Shown: one piece after another, positions 1 to 12,558 of the stretch
How positions within the stretch are numbered: position 1 is the stretch's first letter
Layout of the letters: the number at the start of each line of letters is the position of its first letter
Assembly: GCA_944327245.1 (NCBI GenBank)
Contig: CALVHD010000006.1
Location: 1-64,000, forward strand
Direction: 5' to 3'
DNA: 64,000 bases
DNA from: Candidatus Gastranaerophilales bacterium
Lineage (GTDB): Bacteria; Cyanobacteriota; Vampirovibrionia; Gastranaerophilales; Gastranaerophilaceae
Made by a program: the position numbers and the translations under genes
Notes under the pieces: generated by a model
What the model was told of the DNA's origin: nothing
Databases searched by the model: none
Seen by the model: the letters and a program-made list of their open reading frames with translations, nothing else

Positions 1-1500
1 TATTTAGATGAAAATCAAAACTGTAAACCTTGTACAGATAAATTTTCTAATTGTTCAAGTTGTACTCTTTATCAATGTAATGGTTGTAAAGATGGATATA
101 TTTTGACAGATCCCACATCAACTACCCCATGCAGTAGTTTTACTTGTTCAAGTCCTGATTTTATGCAGATTGGAAACCTTTGTATAACAAAGAAAAACAT
201 GGGGGATAGCACAGCACTAACTATACCAAGTGGAGTTAATGTGGTTGGCGAAAAAACAAACTGCAGTCCAAGCAGTTCAAATTTATGTTGCTGGAAAAAA
301 GTAACATCATCCCCTTGTAACAATGAAAACGGAGGAAGTTATTCTGGTTGCAATAGAACAGTTTGCGATTGGTGGGCTGCAGACTACACATGTAAAAATT
401 TCAACGTAGGTGGTTATACTTGGAGGTTGGCAACTAAAGATGAGATGAGTAATTGGGCACTAAATTCTCAAAATAAGGGTACAAGTGGTCTTCAGCTTTG
501 TGGATATTATGCCGGCTATGGTTCAGCACAATGTGGAAGAACAGCGTATTGTTATGGAGCAATAGACAACGAATGTCACTTTCATCATGTCTGGAGTGGC
601 GATAAATCAAGTGCAATTAATGCTTATATATATGACATTTATGATACAAGATGGACACTTAACGGATTTCAGATAAATCATGCTGCATCAACACGCTGTG
701 TAGCTACAATGCCCCAAAGTTGTGCTCAAAGAATTTCCGAAGGATGTTTATCTTGCGAAGGGAATAATTGTTTATCTTGTGAAGATGGATATATTTTAGA
801 AGATGGAAAATGTAAAATAGATTGCGCAACGAAATTTGGTACAAACTGCACAGAATGTACATTATCAAAATGTACAGCTTGCGCTGATAAATATAAATTA
901 AGTTCAGACCCAAGTGCCAATCCGGCATGCACAGGAGATGTTTTTATGGAAATCGATAATTTATTAGTTACTCGATTTAATATTGGTGACCATCCCGAAT
1001 TAGTAATTCCATCTGGAGTTATAATTGTAGATATCAACAGTTCATGTAGTTCTAACAGTTCAAACAGATGTTGTTGGAAAGGAAACACGTCAGGCACAAT
1101 ATGTGATAATGAAAATGGTGGTGAATACTCTGGATGTAATAGAACTGTATGTGATTTTTATGCTGCAGAATATATATGTAAAAATTTAAATTATATGGGA
1201 AAAACTTGGAGATTACCGACAAAAGCAGAATTGAGCCAATTTAGCATGTATTCAATTGGACAAGGAGTAAGCGGGCTTCAATTATGTGATACATATTCTG
1301 GTTATTCATCAGCTAGATGTGGCGGTTCAATTATTTGTAAAGGTGCATATGCAGATACTTGTAACCCAATGACCGTATGGTCCGGACAATGGTATGATTA
1401 CGGTTCAATTAATAATTACTACTTACTAAAAGGTACATGGTATTACAATATGCACTATCCTACAATAAGCGCTTCTGTTCGTTGTGTCACTAGTATATAG
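1..1500 (+). CDS. Cysteine-rich surface-type protein, 3' part (5' end outside window)
   Basis: The open frame enters from the left edge, so the true start is not in the window. The visible 499 residues alternate two kinds of sequence: short Cys-rich stretches with CxxC spacing, resembling furin-like repeats, and two copies of a domain of about 190 residues (roughly bases 150-715 and 940-1497). Each copy carries a CCWK motif, a GCNRTVCD motif, a WRLxTKxE motif, a GLQLC motif and ends in RCV. The WRLPT part resembles the DUF1566 / FISUMP class of extracellular domains. A related Cys-rich domain occurs in the pilin-like protein at 39823-42327, so this gene may also begin with a prepilin signal; that is inference. 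A surface or secreted role is likely from the cysteine content. No enzymatic function is visible. A terminator follows. Confidence 0.75.
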   Translation, partial: YLDENQNCKPCTDKFSNCSSCTLYQCNGCKDGYILTDPTSTTPCSSFTCSSPDFMQIGNLCITKKNMGDSTALTIPSGVNVVGEKTNCSPSSSNLCCWKKVTSSPCNNENGGSYSGCNRTVCDWWAADYTCKNFNVGGYTWRLATKDEMSNWALNSQNKGTSGLQLCGYYAGYGSAQCGRTAYCYGAIDNECHFHHVWSGDKSSAINAYIYDIYDTRWTLNGFQINHAASTRCVATMPQSCAQRISEGCLSCEGNNCLSCEDGYILEDGKCKIDCATKFGTNCTECTLSKCTACADKYKLSSDPSANPACTGDVFMEIDNLLVTRFNIGDHPELVIPSGVIIVDINSSCSSNSSNRCCWKGNTSGTICDNENGGEYSGCNRTVCDFYAAEYICKNLNYMGKTWRLPTKAELSQFSMYSIGQGVSGLQLCDTYSGYSSARCGGSIICKGAYADTCNPMTVWSGQWYDYGSINNYYLLKGTWYYNMHYPTISASVRCVTSI

Positions 1501-1535
1501 ATAAATTTATGTTATTTTTTGTGTTTTGATATCGT

Positions 1536-1562
1536 GGGAGTAAATTTTACTCCCTTTTTTTA
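1536..1562 (+). terminator. Rho-independent terminator of the Cys-rich protein gene
   Basis: A perfect inverted repeat (GGGAGTA...TACTCCC, 5-base loop) begins 35 bases after the stop codon and is followed by eight T residues. Confidence 0.85.
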
Positions 1563-1735
1563 AATGCGCGAAGCCAGTGTGTGAAAATAAAGACAAGCGT
1601 TGAGCTTGGCGCAAAGCACGAAGTGCTTACTACAGCGACGTTTCAAATTTTTGCCGTAAGGTGAATATGACAGGCGGAAAAATACGTAAAGCCTGAGTGA
1701 AAGCCAAAATTATAAACCGCTCAAAAATAGTAAAA
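1563..1735. other. GC-richer structured intergenic element
   Basis: This non-coding stretch is visibly richer in G+C than its surroundings. It holds several small hairpins: CAAGC/GCTTG at 1594-1608, AAGCAC-GAA-GTGCTT at 1614-1628 and CAGGC/GCCTG at 1671-1695. It sits after a strong terminator and before the next gene. It does not match tmRNA, SRP RNA or RNase P RNA as far as I can recognise. It could be a dispersed repeat unit or a small RNA. Only one copy is seen in this window. Confidence 0.35.
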
Positions 1736-1755
1736 AAAATATGTCCGTGTTAAAC

Positions 1756-1761
1756 TATAAT
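1756..1761 (+). promoter_or_regulatory. -10 box for the 1786 gene
   Basis: A perfect TATAAT lies 24 bases before the ATG at 1786 and downstream of the more distal ATG at 1741. Together with an AAAGGA ribosome site at 1773-1778, this favours 1786 as the start. No convincing -35 box is seen. Confidence 0.45.
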
Positions 1762-1785
1762 TACACTTTAGAAAAGGAATTCGCA

Positions 1786-2502
1786 ATGCAAATTAGCAAA
1801 ATTAACAACACTACGTATTTTACTTCAAAATTTTTTAATACATATTCAAAAAAAGAAACAGACTACTACAAAAAACCACCTATTGATGATTCAGAAAAAA
1901 CAACACAATATTTTTACGACATAGACCGAAAAATGGGCTCAATTCCGATTGGTTGGGGACACATTTTCAACTTTAGCACACAACAAAAAAAAGATTTTGC
2001 CAATCTTATCAGCTTAACATTCAAAACAACAGATGATGAACACCCTTATTTACCAAAAGAAGACATACAAACCGCAGAATATGCAATGTCTGATTTTGAA
2101 GCACTACTTAATACAAAAGGAATATTATCAAAAGATGAAAAACAAAAAATTTCAGACAAATGTTTAGGAAGTTTTGAACTTGACGAACTCGACAAAATTC
2201 ATTCAAGATTCAAACAAAAAGAAGAAAATGCAACTAATAATTTAACATTTTTAAAAGTTTTGACTCAAAAAGAAAATCAAAGCATTTTTAATGCAATGAG
2301 CCCCAAAACAATAACGGCAATATTATCAGAAGAATATTTAGACTTTGATTACTATATGAATGCTCTTTCAAATCTAAAAAATGACAAAGTTCTTGAATAT
2401 CCTGAAGAAGAAAGAAGAAATACAATCCATATTTACTTAACCGGAAAATCTCTCAATAACAACGATAGCGTTGAAACATATGATAAAAATACAATAGATT
2501 AA
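1786..2502 (+). CDS. Hypothetical protein with MQISKINN N-terminus
   Basis: The frame is open from 1741, but ATG 1786 is preferred: it has an AAAGGA ribosome site seven bases upstream, a TATAAT between the two ATGs, and gives the N-terminus MQISKINN, which resembles MQISPINN of the protein at 38708. The 238-residue product is hydrophilic, rich in Lys, Asp, Glu and Asn, and predicted largely helical in its second half. There is no signal peptide, membrane segment or recognised domain. It ends directly against the stop codon of lepA on the other strand, with no terminator between them. I do not recognise a function. The shared N-terminal motif suggests membership of a lineage-specific set of proteins. 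Confidence 0.7.
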   Translation: MQISKINNTTYFTSKFFNTYSKKETDYYKKPPIDDSEKTTQYFYDIDRKMGSIPIGWGHIFNFSTQQKKDFANLISLTFKTTDDEHPYLPKEDIQTAEYAMSDFEALLNTKGILSKDEKQKISDKCLGSFELDELDKIHSRFKQKEENATNNLTFLKVLTQKENQSIFNAMSPKTITAILSEEYLDFDYYMNALSNLKNDKVLEYPEEERRNTIHIYLTGKSLNNNDSVETYDKNTID

Positions 2503-4305
2503 CTACTCTTCATTCAAGGACAAAACCGCCATAAACGCTTCTTGCGGAATTTCAACTCTTCCGACTGATTTCATACGTTTTTTGCCTCGTTTTTGTTTTT
2601 CCAAAAGTTTTCTTTTTCTTGAAATATCGCCGCCATAACATTTATCTAAAACAGATTTTCTTAAAGCCTTTATGTTTGTTCTGGCAATAACCCTGCCGCC
2701 GATGGCAGCTTGAATTGCCACTTCAAACATTTGTCTTGGGATAATCTCTTTTAGTTTATTTGTTAATTTTTGACCAATATTATAAGCACTATCCTTATGA
2801 CAAATTACAGAAAGCGCGTCTACTATTTCATTGGCTAACAAAATATCCATTTTAACAAGGTCAGATTTTTTATAATCACAAAATTCATAATCAAGTGAAG
2901 CATAGCCTCTTGAGCGAGATTTCAATTGATCATAAAAATCAGTTATGACCTCAGATAATGGTAATTGATATTCTAAATTTACCCTAATATCATCAATATA
3001 TTGCATATTAATAAATATGCCTCTTTTATCTTGACACAATTCCATCAAAGTACCTACATAATCATTAGGAGTAAAAATATTTACTCTAACATATGGTTCT
3101 TCAATATATTCACGATACTGCGGAGCAGGAAGTTCGGCAGGGTTGTCAATTTCAACCATTGACCCGTCAGTTTTATAAACTCTATAAATAACAGATGGCG
3201 CTGTTGTAATTAACGATAGATCGTATTCACGCTCAAGCCGTTCTTGAGCGATTTCCATATGAAGCATACCCAAAAAACCGCACCTAAAACCAAAACCAAG
3301 GGCATTCGATGTTTCAGGTTCATATGTTATAGAGCTATCTGACAACTTTAATTTTTCAAGCGCTTCTTTTAATTCTTGATAATCTTCATTATTTACAGGA
3401 TACAATCCGGAAAAAACCATGGGTTTAGCTTCTTTATAGCCCTCTAAAGGCTCCTTAGCAGGGTTTTCAACATGGGTTATGGTGTCACCTACAAAGCGGG
3501 TTATTTCTTTTATAGAACCTGCAAAATATCCAACTTCACCTGTTTTTAATTCATTAACTTGGTTTCTGTGCGGATTTAAAAATCCAAGTTCAATAACTTC
3601 AAATTCACGGCCCGTTGCCATAAATTTAATTTTATCGCCAAGTTTTATTGATCCGTCTACAACCTTAAAAAAGCAAATTGTACCCAAGTAAGCATCATAC
3701 GCACTATCAAAAACCAATGCCCTTAAAGGTTTATCAGAGGTATCAATTGGCGCGGGAATATATTCAATTATTGCTTCCAAGACATTTTCAATGCCTTGTC
3801 CTGTTTTTGCGCTCACAGGAATTGCCATTGAAGCGTCAATGCCTAATACATCTTCAATTTCTTTTTTAACTCTTTCAACATCGGCTGAAGGTAAATCTAT
3901 CTTATTGATAACAGGAATTATTTCAAGATTTTGTTCCATTGCAAGATAAACATTAGCCAAAGTTTGAGCTTCAACACCTTGTGTGGCATCAACAATCAAC
4001 AACGCACCCTCACATGCAGCAAGAGAGCGAGAAACTTCATAAGAAAAATCAACGTGCCCCGGAGTATCAATTAAATTCAATATATATTCTTTGCCATTTT
4101 TTGCTTTATAGTTCATTTTTGCGGCATTTAATTTAATTGTAATGCCTCTTTCACGCTCAATATCCATGGTATCGAGCAATTGATCCTGCATTTCTCTTTT
4201 TGAAATTGTATTAGTTGCTTCTAAAAGTCTATCAGCCAAAGTAGACTTTCCATGGTCAATGTGTGCTATTATGCTAAAATTTCTAATATTATCAAGTTTT
4301 TTCAT
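2503..4305 (-). CDS. lepA: Elongation factor 4 (LepA) GTPase
   Basis: LepA/EF4 is a ribosome-associated translational GTPase that back-translocates or remodels stalled ribosomes. The 600-residue length is normal. The P-loop AHIDHGKST is at residues 14-22, the switch II DTPGH near residue 80, and the NKID guanine-specificity motif near residue 134. The C-terminus has the Lys/Arg-rich [16 protein letters not shown] region typical of the LepA C-terminal domain. There is no Shine-Dalgarno sequence before the ATG; a TATAAT lies only 7 bases upstream, so the message may be leaderless. It is divergent from rpmE and convergent with the hypothetical gene at 1786. Confidence 0.97.
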   Translation of the reverse strand: MKKLDNIRNFSIIAHIDHGKSTLADRLLEATNTISKREMQDQLLDTMDIERERGITIKLNAAKMNYKAKNGKEYILNLIDTPGHVDFSYEVSRSLAACEGALLIVDATQGVEAQTLANVYLAMEQNLEIIPVINKIDLPSADVERVKKEIEDVLGIDASMAIPVSAKTGQGIENVLEAIIEYIPAPIDTSDKPLRALVFDSAYDAYLGTICFFKVVDGSIKLGDKIKFMATGREFEVIELGFLNPHRNQVNELKTGEVGYFAGSIKEITRFVGDTITHVENPAKEPLEGYKEAKPMVFSGLYPVNNEDYQELKEALEKLKLSDSSITYEPETSNALGFGFRCGFLGMLHMEIAQERLEREYDLSLITTAPSVIYRVYKTDGSMVEIDNPAELPAPQYREYIEEPYVRVNIFTPNDYVGTLMELCQDKRGIFINMQYIDDIRVNLEYQLPLSEVITDFYDQLKSRSRGYASLDYEFCDYKKSDLVKMDILLANEIVDALSVICHKDSAYNIGQKLTNKLKEIIPRQMFEVAIQAAIGGRVIARTNIKALRKSVLDKCYGGDISRKRKLLEKQKRGKKRMKSVGRVEIPQEAFMAVLSLNEE

Positions 4306-4312
4306 AAGATTT

Positions 4313-4318
4313 ATTATA
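4313..4318 (-). promoter_or_regulatory. lepA -10 box close to the start codon
   Basis: On the minus strand a perfect TATAAT ends 7 bases before the lepA ATG. Transcription would start at or next to the ATG. The -35 region is poor (TTTTTA at a 17-base spacing). Confidence 0.4.
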
Positions 4319-4367
4319 CAATAAACATAAGTTAATAAAAATATTTTTTCATGCTTGAAAATTATTT

Positions 4368-4395
4368 TTGAGCAACGTAAAATAATTACTATAAG
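4368..4395 (+). promoter_or_regulatory. Probable rpmE promoter
   Basis: TTGAGC at 4368-4373 and TATAAG at 4390-4395 are separated by 16 bases. A GGGAAG ribosome site follows at 4411 before the rpmE ATG at 4421. Confidence 0.45.
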
Positions 4396-4420
4396 ATATT
4401 ATCACTAAAAGGGAAGAACA

Positions 4421-4621
4421 ATGAAAAAAGGTATTCACCCAGATTACAAAAAAACAACTATAAAATGTGTATGTGGAAATGAAATTGAAACAGGTTCTGT
4501 TGAAGAAAACATCACAGTTGAAATTTGTAACGCTTGCCATCCTTTCTATACAGGAAACCAAAAAATTCTTGACTCTGAAGGTAGAGTTGAAAGATTTAAA
4601 AAACGTTACGAAAAAAAATAG
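4421..4621 (+). CDS. rpmE: 50S ribosomal protein L31
   Basis: L31 bridges the large and small ribosomal subunits. The 66-residue protein begins MKKGIHPDY, as usual for this family, and has four cysteines (C16, C18, C36, C39), so it is the zinc-binding C+ form. An upstream GGGAAG ribosome site supports the start. It is followed by thyX and prfA on the same strand; rpmE close to prfA is a common bacterial arrangement. Confidence 0.96.
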   Translation: MKKGIHPDYKKTTIKCVCGNEIETGSVEENITVEICNACHPFYTGNQKILDSEGRVERFKKRYEKK

Positions 4622-4633
4622 TTGCAAATTAAA

Positions 4634-4658
4634 TTTGGCTGGCTTAATACCAGCCAAA
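4634..4658 (+). terminator. Hairpin after rpmE (terminator or attenuator)
   Basis: A nine-base perfect stem (TTTGGCTGG / CCAGCCAAA) with a seven-base loop starts 13 bases after the rpmE stop. The downstream tract is only moderately T-rich, so it may allow read-through into thyX. Confidence 0.5.
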
Positions 4659-4702
4659 AATTTATATAAACTTTTGTTTGAATTAGCTTGTGGGAGTAAA
4701 TT

Positions 4703-5398
4703 ATGCCAAAAAAAGAACTTGATGTTACATTAATTTCAATACCTGAAAATCTTTTGGATGTAATTTATACCGCATGCAGAACTTGTTATAGCCCTGATGG
4801 CGCTGTTGACATTTATAAAAACATCACAGATGACAAAGAAAAAAAATTAAATCTAATTAAAAAAGTAATCTCATCAGGACACTATTCTACAATTGAACAT
4901 ATACAAGTTACTTTTGCTATAAACAATATTTCAAGAGCAGCAACGCATCAACTTGTTCGCCACAGACATATGAGCTTTTCGCAAAAATCTCAAAGATATG
5001 TCAAAGAAAAAGGCGAATTCGATTTTATTGTTCCACCAGCAATTGAAGCAAAGAAAGATTTATATCAAAAATTTTTAAATCATATGGATTTAACTGCAAA
5101 ACTTTATCAGGAATTTCTTGAAAACGGAATTAAAAGCGAAGATGCAAGAGCAATTTTGCCCAATGCAACAACAAGTTCGATGGTTGTAAGTCTTAATTTA
5201 AGAGAATTAATCCATCTTGCAAATTTAAGACTATGTACAAGAGCACAATTAGAAATCAGATTAGCTGTTAAAAAAATGTGTGCACTTGTTGAAGAAAAAG
5301 AGCCATGGCTTAAAGAACACCTTGTTCCAAAATGCGAAAGACTTGGCTATTGCGACGAAGACAAATCATGTGGAAGGATGCAAACCAAAAATGGATAA
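4703..5398 (+). CDS. thyX: FAD-dependent thymidylate synthase ThyX
   Basis: ThyX makes dTMP from dUMP using methylene-tetrahydrofolate, FAD and NAD(P)H; it is unrelated to ThyA. The signature RHRxxSxxxxSxRY is present at residues 86-99 ([14 protein letters not shown]), and the upstream ST-EH motif is at residues 62-65. The length of 231 residues is normal. A GGGAG ribosome site at 4692 supports the start. Its stop codon overlaps the proposed prfA start (ATGGATAA), suggesting translational coupling. Confidence 0.96.
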   Translation: MPKKELDVTLISIPENLLDVIYTACRTCYSPDGAVDIYKNITDDKEKKLNLIKKVISSGHYSTIEHIQVTFAINNISRAATHQLVRHRHMSFSQKSQRYVKEKGEFDFIVPPAIEAKKDLYQKFLNHMDLTAKLYQEFLENGIKSEDARAILPNATTSSMVVSLNLRELIHLANLRLCTRAQLEIRLAVKKMCALVEEKEPWLKEHLVPKCERLGYCDEDKSCGRMQTKNG

Positions 5399-6482
5399 TT
5401 CAATGTTCGAAAAAGTTGAAAAAATCGAAAAAAAATACCAAGAACTTGGCGTTACTTTATCAAAGCCTGAAGTTATCCAAGACTATGAAAAATTCCGTGA
5501 TTTGTCAAAACAAAGAAAAACCATGGAAGAAACTGTTAATATATATTACCAATACAAAGAAGCTGTTGAAGCAATTAAAGAAGCAAAAGAAATGCTCCAT
5601 GGCGAAAAAGATACATCAATGAGAGAATTTCTTAACAATGAAATAACTTCAAACGAAAATAAAATTTCAGAATATGAACACAGACTAAAAGTTCTTTTGC
5701 TGCCAAAAGACCCGATGGACGAAAAAGATATTATGCTCGAAATCAGAGGGTCAGCAGGCGGTGATGAAGCAAACATTTTCGCTGGCGACCTTATGAGAAT
5801 GTATTTAAGATATGCCCAAGCAAAAGGCTGGCAAACAAAAATTTTATCAATAAACGAATGTGAAGCAGGCGGCGTATCTGAAGTTGTTATTTCTATTAAA
5901 GGCGGGGATGATATTTATTCAAGATTAAAATATGAATCCGGCGTTCACAGAGTACAAAGAGTTCCACAAACGGAATCTCAAGGAAGAGTTCATACATCAA
6001 CAGCAACGGTTGCAGTTATGCCTGAAGTTGATGATGTTGAAATTGAACTTAATATGAATGATATTGAAATAACCACGGCTCGTTCAGGCGGTGCGGGCGG
6101 TCAAAACGTTAATAAAGTTGAAACAGCAGCAAGGGTTTTTCATAAACCAACAGGAATTATGATATTCTGCACTGAAGAACGTTCTCAACTGCAAAATAAA
6201 GAAAGAGCTTTGCAAATTTTAAAAGCAAAACTTTACGATATGGAAGTACAAAAACAAATGCAAGAAGTTACCGACTTAAGACGTTCTCAAGTAGGCACAG
6301 GTGACAGAAGCGAAAGAATTAGAACATACAACTTCCCTCAAGGCAGACTAACAGACCACAGAATAGGTCAAAACTTTGATGTTAGAGAGGTTATTGAAGG
6401 CAATTTAGATAAATTAATTGATATGCTTACTGAATATGACCAAAAATTAAAGCTTGAAAAACTAGCTGAAGTTGATGAGTAA
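5391..6482 (+). CDS. prfA: Peptide chain release factor 1
   Basis: RF1 reads UAA and UAG stop codons and triggers peptide release. The catalytic GGQ loop is at about residues 236-238, within [13 protein letters not shown], and the RF1-type [16 protein letters not shown] region follows. The frame is open further upstream inside thyX, but family length (about 360 residues) and position favour ATG 5391, which overlaps the thyX stop; ATG 5403 is the alternative. It ends 25 bases from the convergent helicase gene. Confidence 0.95.
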   Translation: MDNSMFEKVEKIEKKYQELGVTLSKPEVIQDYEKFRDLSKQRKTMEETVNIYYQYKEAVEAIKEAKEMLHGEKDTSMREFLNNEITSNENKISEYEHRLKVLLLPKDPMDEKDIMLEIRGSAGGDEANIFAGDLMRMYLRYAQAKGWQTKILSINECEAGGVSEVVISIKGGDDIYSRLKYESGVHRVQRVPQTESQGRVHTSTATVAVMPEVDDVEIELNMNDIEITTARSGGAGGQNVNKVETAARVFHKPTGIMIFCTEERSQLQNKERALQILKAKLYDMEVQKQMQEVTDLRRSQVGTGDRSERIRTYNFPQGRLTDHRIGQNFDVREVIEGNLDKLIDMLTEYDQKLKLEKLAEVDE

Positions 6483-6506
6483 TAATCAAGCAATTTTTTA
6501 ATTTTT

Positions 6507-9500
6507 TTATATTGAGAATATATCCTTAATATCTTGATAAGTTAGCGATTTAACAATATTTCTGTCTATTGAAATTACGCTGTCAACCAATGAGCGTTTT
6601 TTAGATTTTAATGCTTGAATTTTTTCTTCGACTGTGTTTTTAGTGATTAAGCGATAAACAAAGACTTTTTTCGTTTGACCGATACGATAGGCTCTATCTG
6701 TTGCTTGATCTTCAACTGCAGGGTTCCACCAAGGGTCATAATGAATAACATAATCAGCTCCGGTAAGATTCAAACCTGTACCGCCGGCTTTTAAAGATAC
6801 CAATAATATTGGAATAGTTGAATCATTATTAAATCTTTCAACTACAGCCTGACGGTCTTTTGTTTTACCTGATAAATATTCATGCTTAATGCCTTTTTGA
6901 ATAAGCCAATCTTGAATTATATCAAGCATTCCAACAAACTGAGAGAATAAAAGTATTCTGTGTTTTTCTGAAATTATTTCTTCAAGCATAGATTGCAGCT
7001 GTTCAAATTTTCCTGATTCATTAATTCCAAGCTTTCCTTCTTTATCATATAAGCGAGGATGACAACAAATTTGTCTTAAGCGCAATAGTGCAGAAAAGAT
7101 TGACATTCTTGATTTTTCAAGTCCAACTGTCTCAATAGATTTAAACAGTTCTTCTTTTGTTGAATCAAGAACTTGTAAGTATAAATCTTTTTGATCGGGA
7201 GTAAGCTCGCAATATGCAACAGATTCAACCTTATCAGGCAAATCTTTTGCAACATCTCTTTTCATACGTCTTAAAATAAACGGATAAATTTGTGATTTTA
7301 AGCGTTTTTGAACTTCTGTATCTTCATTTTCAACTATCGGAGTAACAAATCTATGTCCAAATTCATTCAAATCGAACAAAAAGCCGGGCATTAGAAAATC
7401 AAAAACAGACCATAGTTCTTCTAACTTATTTTCAATCGGAGTACCTGAAAGAGCTAATCTGTGTTTAGAATTTAACATCTTACAAGCTTTTGATGTCTGG
7501 CTTTGAGAATTTTTAATATTTTGAGATTCATCCAAAATTACATATCTGAATTGTTCTTTTTTCAACTCCTCAATATCACGTCTTACCAAAGCATAACTTG
7601 TAATTACAACGTCATATTTAGAAATTTCAGAGAATTTTTTCTTCCTTTCAACACCTGACAAAGTTAAAAATTTTAAATTAGGAGCAAATTTTTCAATTTC
7701 TTTTTCCCAGTTAAAGACTACGCTCGTAGGACAAACAACAAGGCTGGGCTCTTTCTGGTCTTTTTCTTTTGCCTTTTGAAGCAAAGCTAAAGTTTGAACA
7801 GTTTTACCAAGACCCATATCGTCTGCTAAAACACCATTTAAGCCGTATTTATACAAAAACCAAAGCCAACTGAAACCTTTTAATTGATATTCACGTAAAT
7901 CTGCTTTTAAAGCCTTAGGCAAAGGTGTTGTATCAAGAGTAGAAAATGTTGAAATTTCTTTCCAAAACTTAGAAAAAGTACGGCTCATTTTAAGGTTAAT
8001 ACCCATTTTCTCCATTTCAGAAATTACGCCGGCACGATACGTCTTAACAATATATTTATCTTCATCATTTTTATAAACATCATAAGTATTAAAAGATTTC
8101 AATAAAGACAAAACATCATCAACAGGAATTGAAACTTGTCCTCCTTGAGGAATATTATAATATTTTGCACCTTCATAAGTTAAATCAATGATTTTTTCAA
8201 AATCTACTTCTTTGTCATCAGCTAAACCTTTAAGCTTAATTTCAAATTTTTCTGTTCCTTCTTGAGAAAAATCAATATCAGCAATTAACTTTAACCCTTT
8301 TTTGTTTAACTTATAAAACGATAAATCATCTTTTTCAATAAATTCCCAACCATCGCCCGCTTTTGAAATATAATAATTATAAAAATCAATAGCAAATTCT
8401 TTATCTAGTGCGAGGTTGTTTGATTGAACAGGAGCAAACCTGCATGCTAAAAGCATTTGATACGCAGCCTGTTCAAATTGCATATCTCTTTTTATCCAAT
8501 ATAAAAGGTCTTTTTGAGGGTCTTTAATAGTAACATAAGGGCTTTTATATTGCTTTTGATAAGGAACTCTTACACCGTCATATTCAAATTCTAATGATGC
8601 TTTTAAAGACTGGTCGTAATCGACACCTAATTCTACAATGCATTTAGGAGGGCGTTTCTCAAAAGTCAGTTTTTCCATTTCTTCTGACATGTTAACCGTC
8701 ATAACTTCTTTTAATTTAGGAAGTTCTTCATAAACAAACTTTCCGCCATCAGCATCTTTAATATCAGAAAAACTTGCTTTTGTTAAATTTTGAGGAACAA
8801 CACTCACAGGCGTGTCACATTGGAAAATTACATCCTTATATCTTCCCCATTTTAACTGGCGTGAAAAATATCTCACCTCTTCAAAAGGATAAATTTCATC
8901 AATGTCATTTCTTTTCCAATAAAGACTTAATAATACATTTCCAACATAAGAAACATTGACGTCTAAACACAAATTCCAAATTGAATCACTGAAACGAATT
9001 TTTTTATGAGTTTTTGCATCAATTACATCATCCATTTTAGAAAGCATTCGGAAAAATTCATCAAATTTATTTATTTGAACATCATACCAACCTGATTTTT
9101 TATCTAATCTGGATTGACTCAAAAGCATTTTAAACATAACAACTTCAAGCTTTTGAGAATTGTTTAGTTCAAAATTTTCTTCTTCTCTTTGTCTTTGAAT
9201 AATTTGCTTAAATACGGCTTCTAAATCTCTAATAACTTTTTTTGTGTGCCTGTTCATAACAAGAATTGAAAAGAAATTCTGCCTTCTTTTCGGATTAAAA
9301 TGAAAAATAAAATCACCCATAGGATTTTCATTCATAGGCAGTTCTTCATCAATTAAATTGGGTTCAATATCGAATTTTTCATACAGATATTCATCCCAAA
9401 AATGATTTTTTAAAGAAGCAAAACCAAGCGCAATTGCATGCTTACACCATGGTTCATCTAATGGACAGTTACATGTCGGCTTTGCGCCGGCTTTTGTAAA

Positions 9501-9674
9501 CTTAATTCCTGTCTCATAGTATGGCTTGAAATTTCCTTTAATCTTTGCCCTGACGATATTTTCGTTGAACTTTAAATCATCAACCAGACCTTTTTGGAAA
9601 GTCTCATAGCCGCGCCTGTATGAGCCGGGTTTTGAATTGTCTTTTAAATATTTGTTATTAAACGTATATTTCAC
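6507..9674 (-). CDS. SWIM zinc-finger SNF2-family helicase
   Basis: A 1055-residue Swi2/Snf2-type DNA translocase. The N-terminus has a SWIM zinc motif (CNC at 68-70, CKH at 77-79). The helicase core starts near residue 590, with Walker A in DDMGLGKT near 615, a DESQ motif II near 714, SGTPIEN (motif III), and C-terminal motifs ending in QATDRAYRIGQ. This architecture is common in bacterial RapA/HepA-like proteins thought to remodel nucleic acid-protein complexes; substrates are usually unknown. The start codon is GTG with a weak CGGA site upstream. It stands alone between convergent prfA and the ligA operon. Confidence 0.92.
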   Translation of the reverse strand: MKYTFNNKYLKDNSKPGSYRRGYETFQKGLVDDLKFNENIVRAKIKGNFKPYYETGIKFTKAGAKPTCNCPLDEPWCKHAIALGFASLKNHFWDEYLYEKFDIEPNLIDEELPMNENPMGDFIFHFNPKRRQNFFSILVMNRHTKKVIRDLEAVFKQIIQRQREEENFELNNSQKLEVVMFKMLLSQSRLDKKSGWYDVQINKFDEFFRMLSKMDDVIDAKTHKKIRFSDSIWNLCLDVNVSYVGNVLLSLYWKRNDIDEIYPFEEVRYFSRQLKWGRYKDVIFQCDTPVSVVPQNLTKASFSDIKDADGGKFVYEELPKLKEVMTVNMSEEMEKLTFEKRPPKCIVELGVDYDQSLKASLEFEYDGVRVPYQKQYKSPYVTIKDPQKDLLYWIKRDMQFEQAAYQMLLACRFAPVQSNNLALDKEFAIDFYNYYISKAGDGWEFIEKDDLSFYKLNKKGLKLIADIDFSQEGTEKFEIKLKGLADDKEVDFEKIIDLTYEGAKYYNIPQGGQVSIPVDDVLSLLKSFNTYDVYKNDEDKYIVKTYRAGVISEMEKMGINLKMSRTFSKFWKEISTFSTLDTTPLPKALKADLREYQLKGFSWLWFLYKYGLNGVLADDMGLGKTVQTLALLQKAKEKDQKEPSLVVCPTSVVFNWEKEIEKFAPNLKFLTLSGVERKKKFSEISKYDVVITSYALVRRDIEELKKEQFRYVILDESQNIKNSQSQTSKACKMLNSKHRLALSGTPIENKLEELWSVFDFLMPGFLFDLNEFGHRFVTPIVENEDTEVQKRLKSQIYPFILRRMKRDVAKDLPDKVESVAYCELTPDQKDLYLQVLDSTKEELFKSIETVGLEKSRMSIFSALLRLRQICCHPRLYDKEGKLGINESGKFEQLQSMLEEIISEKHRILLFSQFVGMLDIIQDWLIQKGIKHEYLSGKTKDRQAVVERFNNDSTIPILLVSLKAGGTGLNLTGADYVIHYDPWWNPAVEDQATDRAYRIGQTKKVFVYRLITKNTVEEKIQALKSKKRSLVDSVISIDRNIVKSLTYQDIKDIFSI

Positions 9675-9798
9675 AAATTATCCGTGATAAACTACTTGCA
9701 ATATATAAATAAGCACTTAAAACTTAAAACCATACCAGAATATTCCATCCAGTGCCGGTAATTATAAAATAACACTAATATACATAAAATGCAAGCAA

Positions 9799-12556
<2,758 letters not shown>

Positions 12557-12558
12557 CT

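Noticed and set aside
1741-1785. Longer start for the hypothetical protein (ATG 1741)
   Set aside because: A TATAAT and a good ribosome site lie between 1741 and 1786, and only the 1786 start gives the recurrent MQISxINN N-terminus.
5332-5622. Lys-rich open frame overlapping prfA
   Set aside because: It is an out-of-frame shadow of prfA and thyX with no independent signals.
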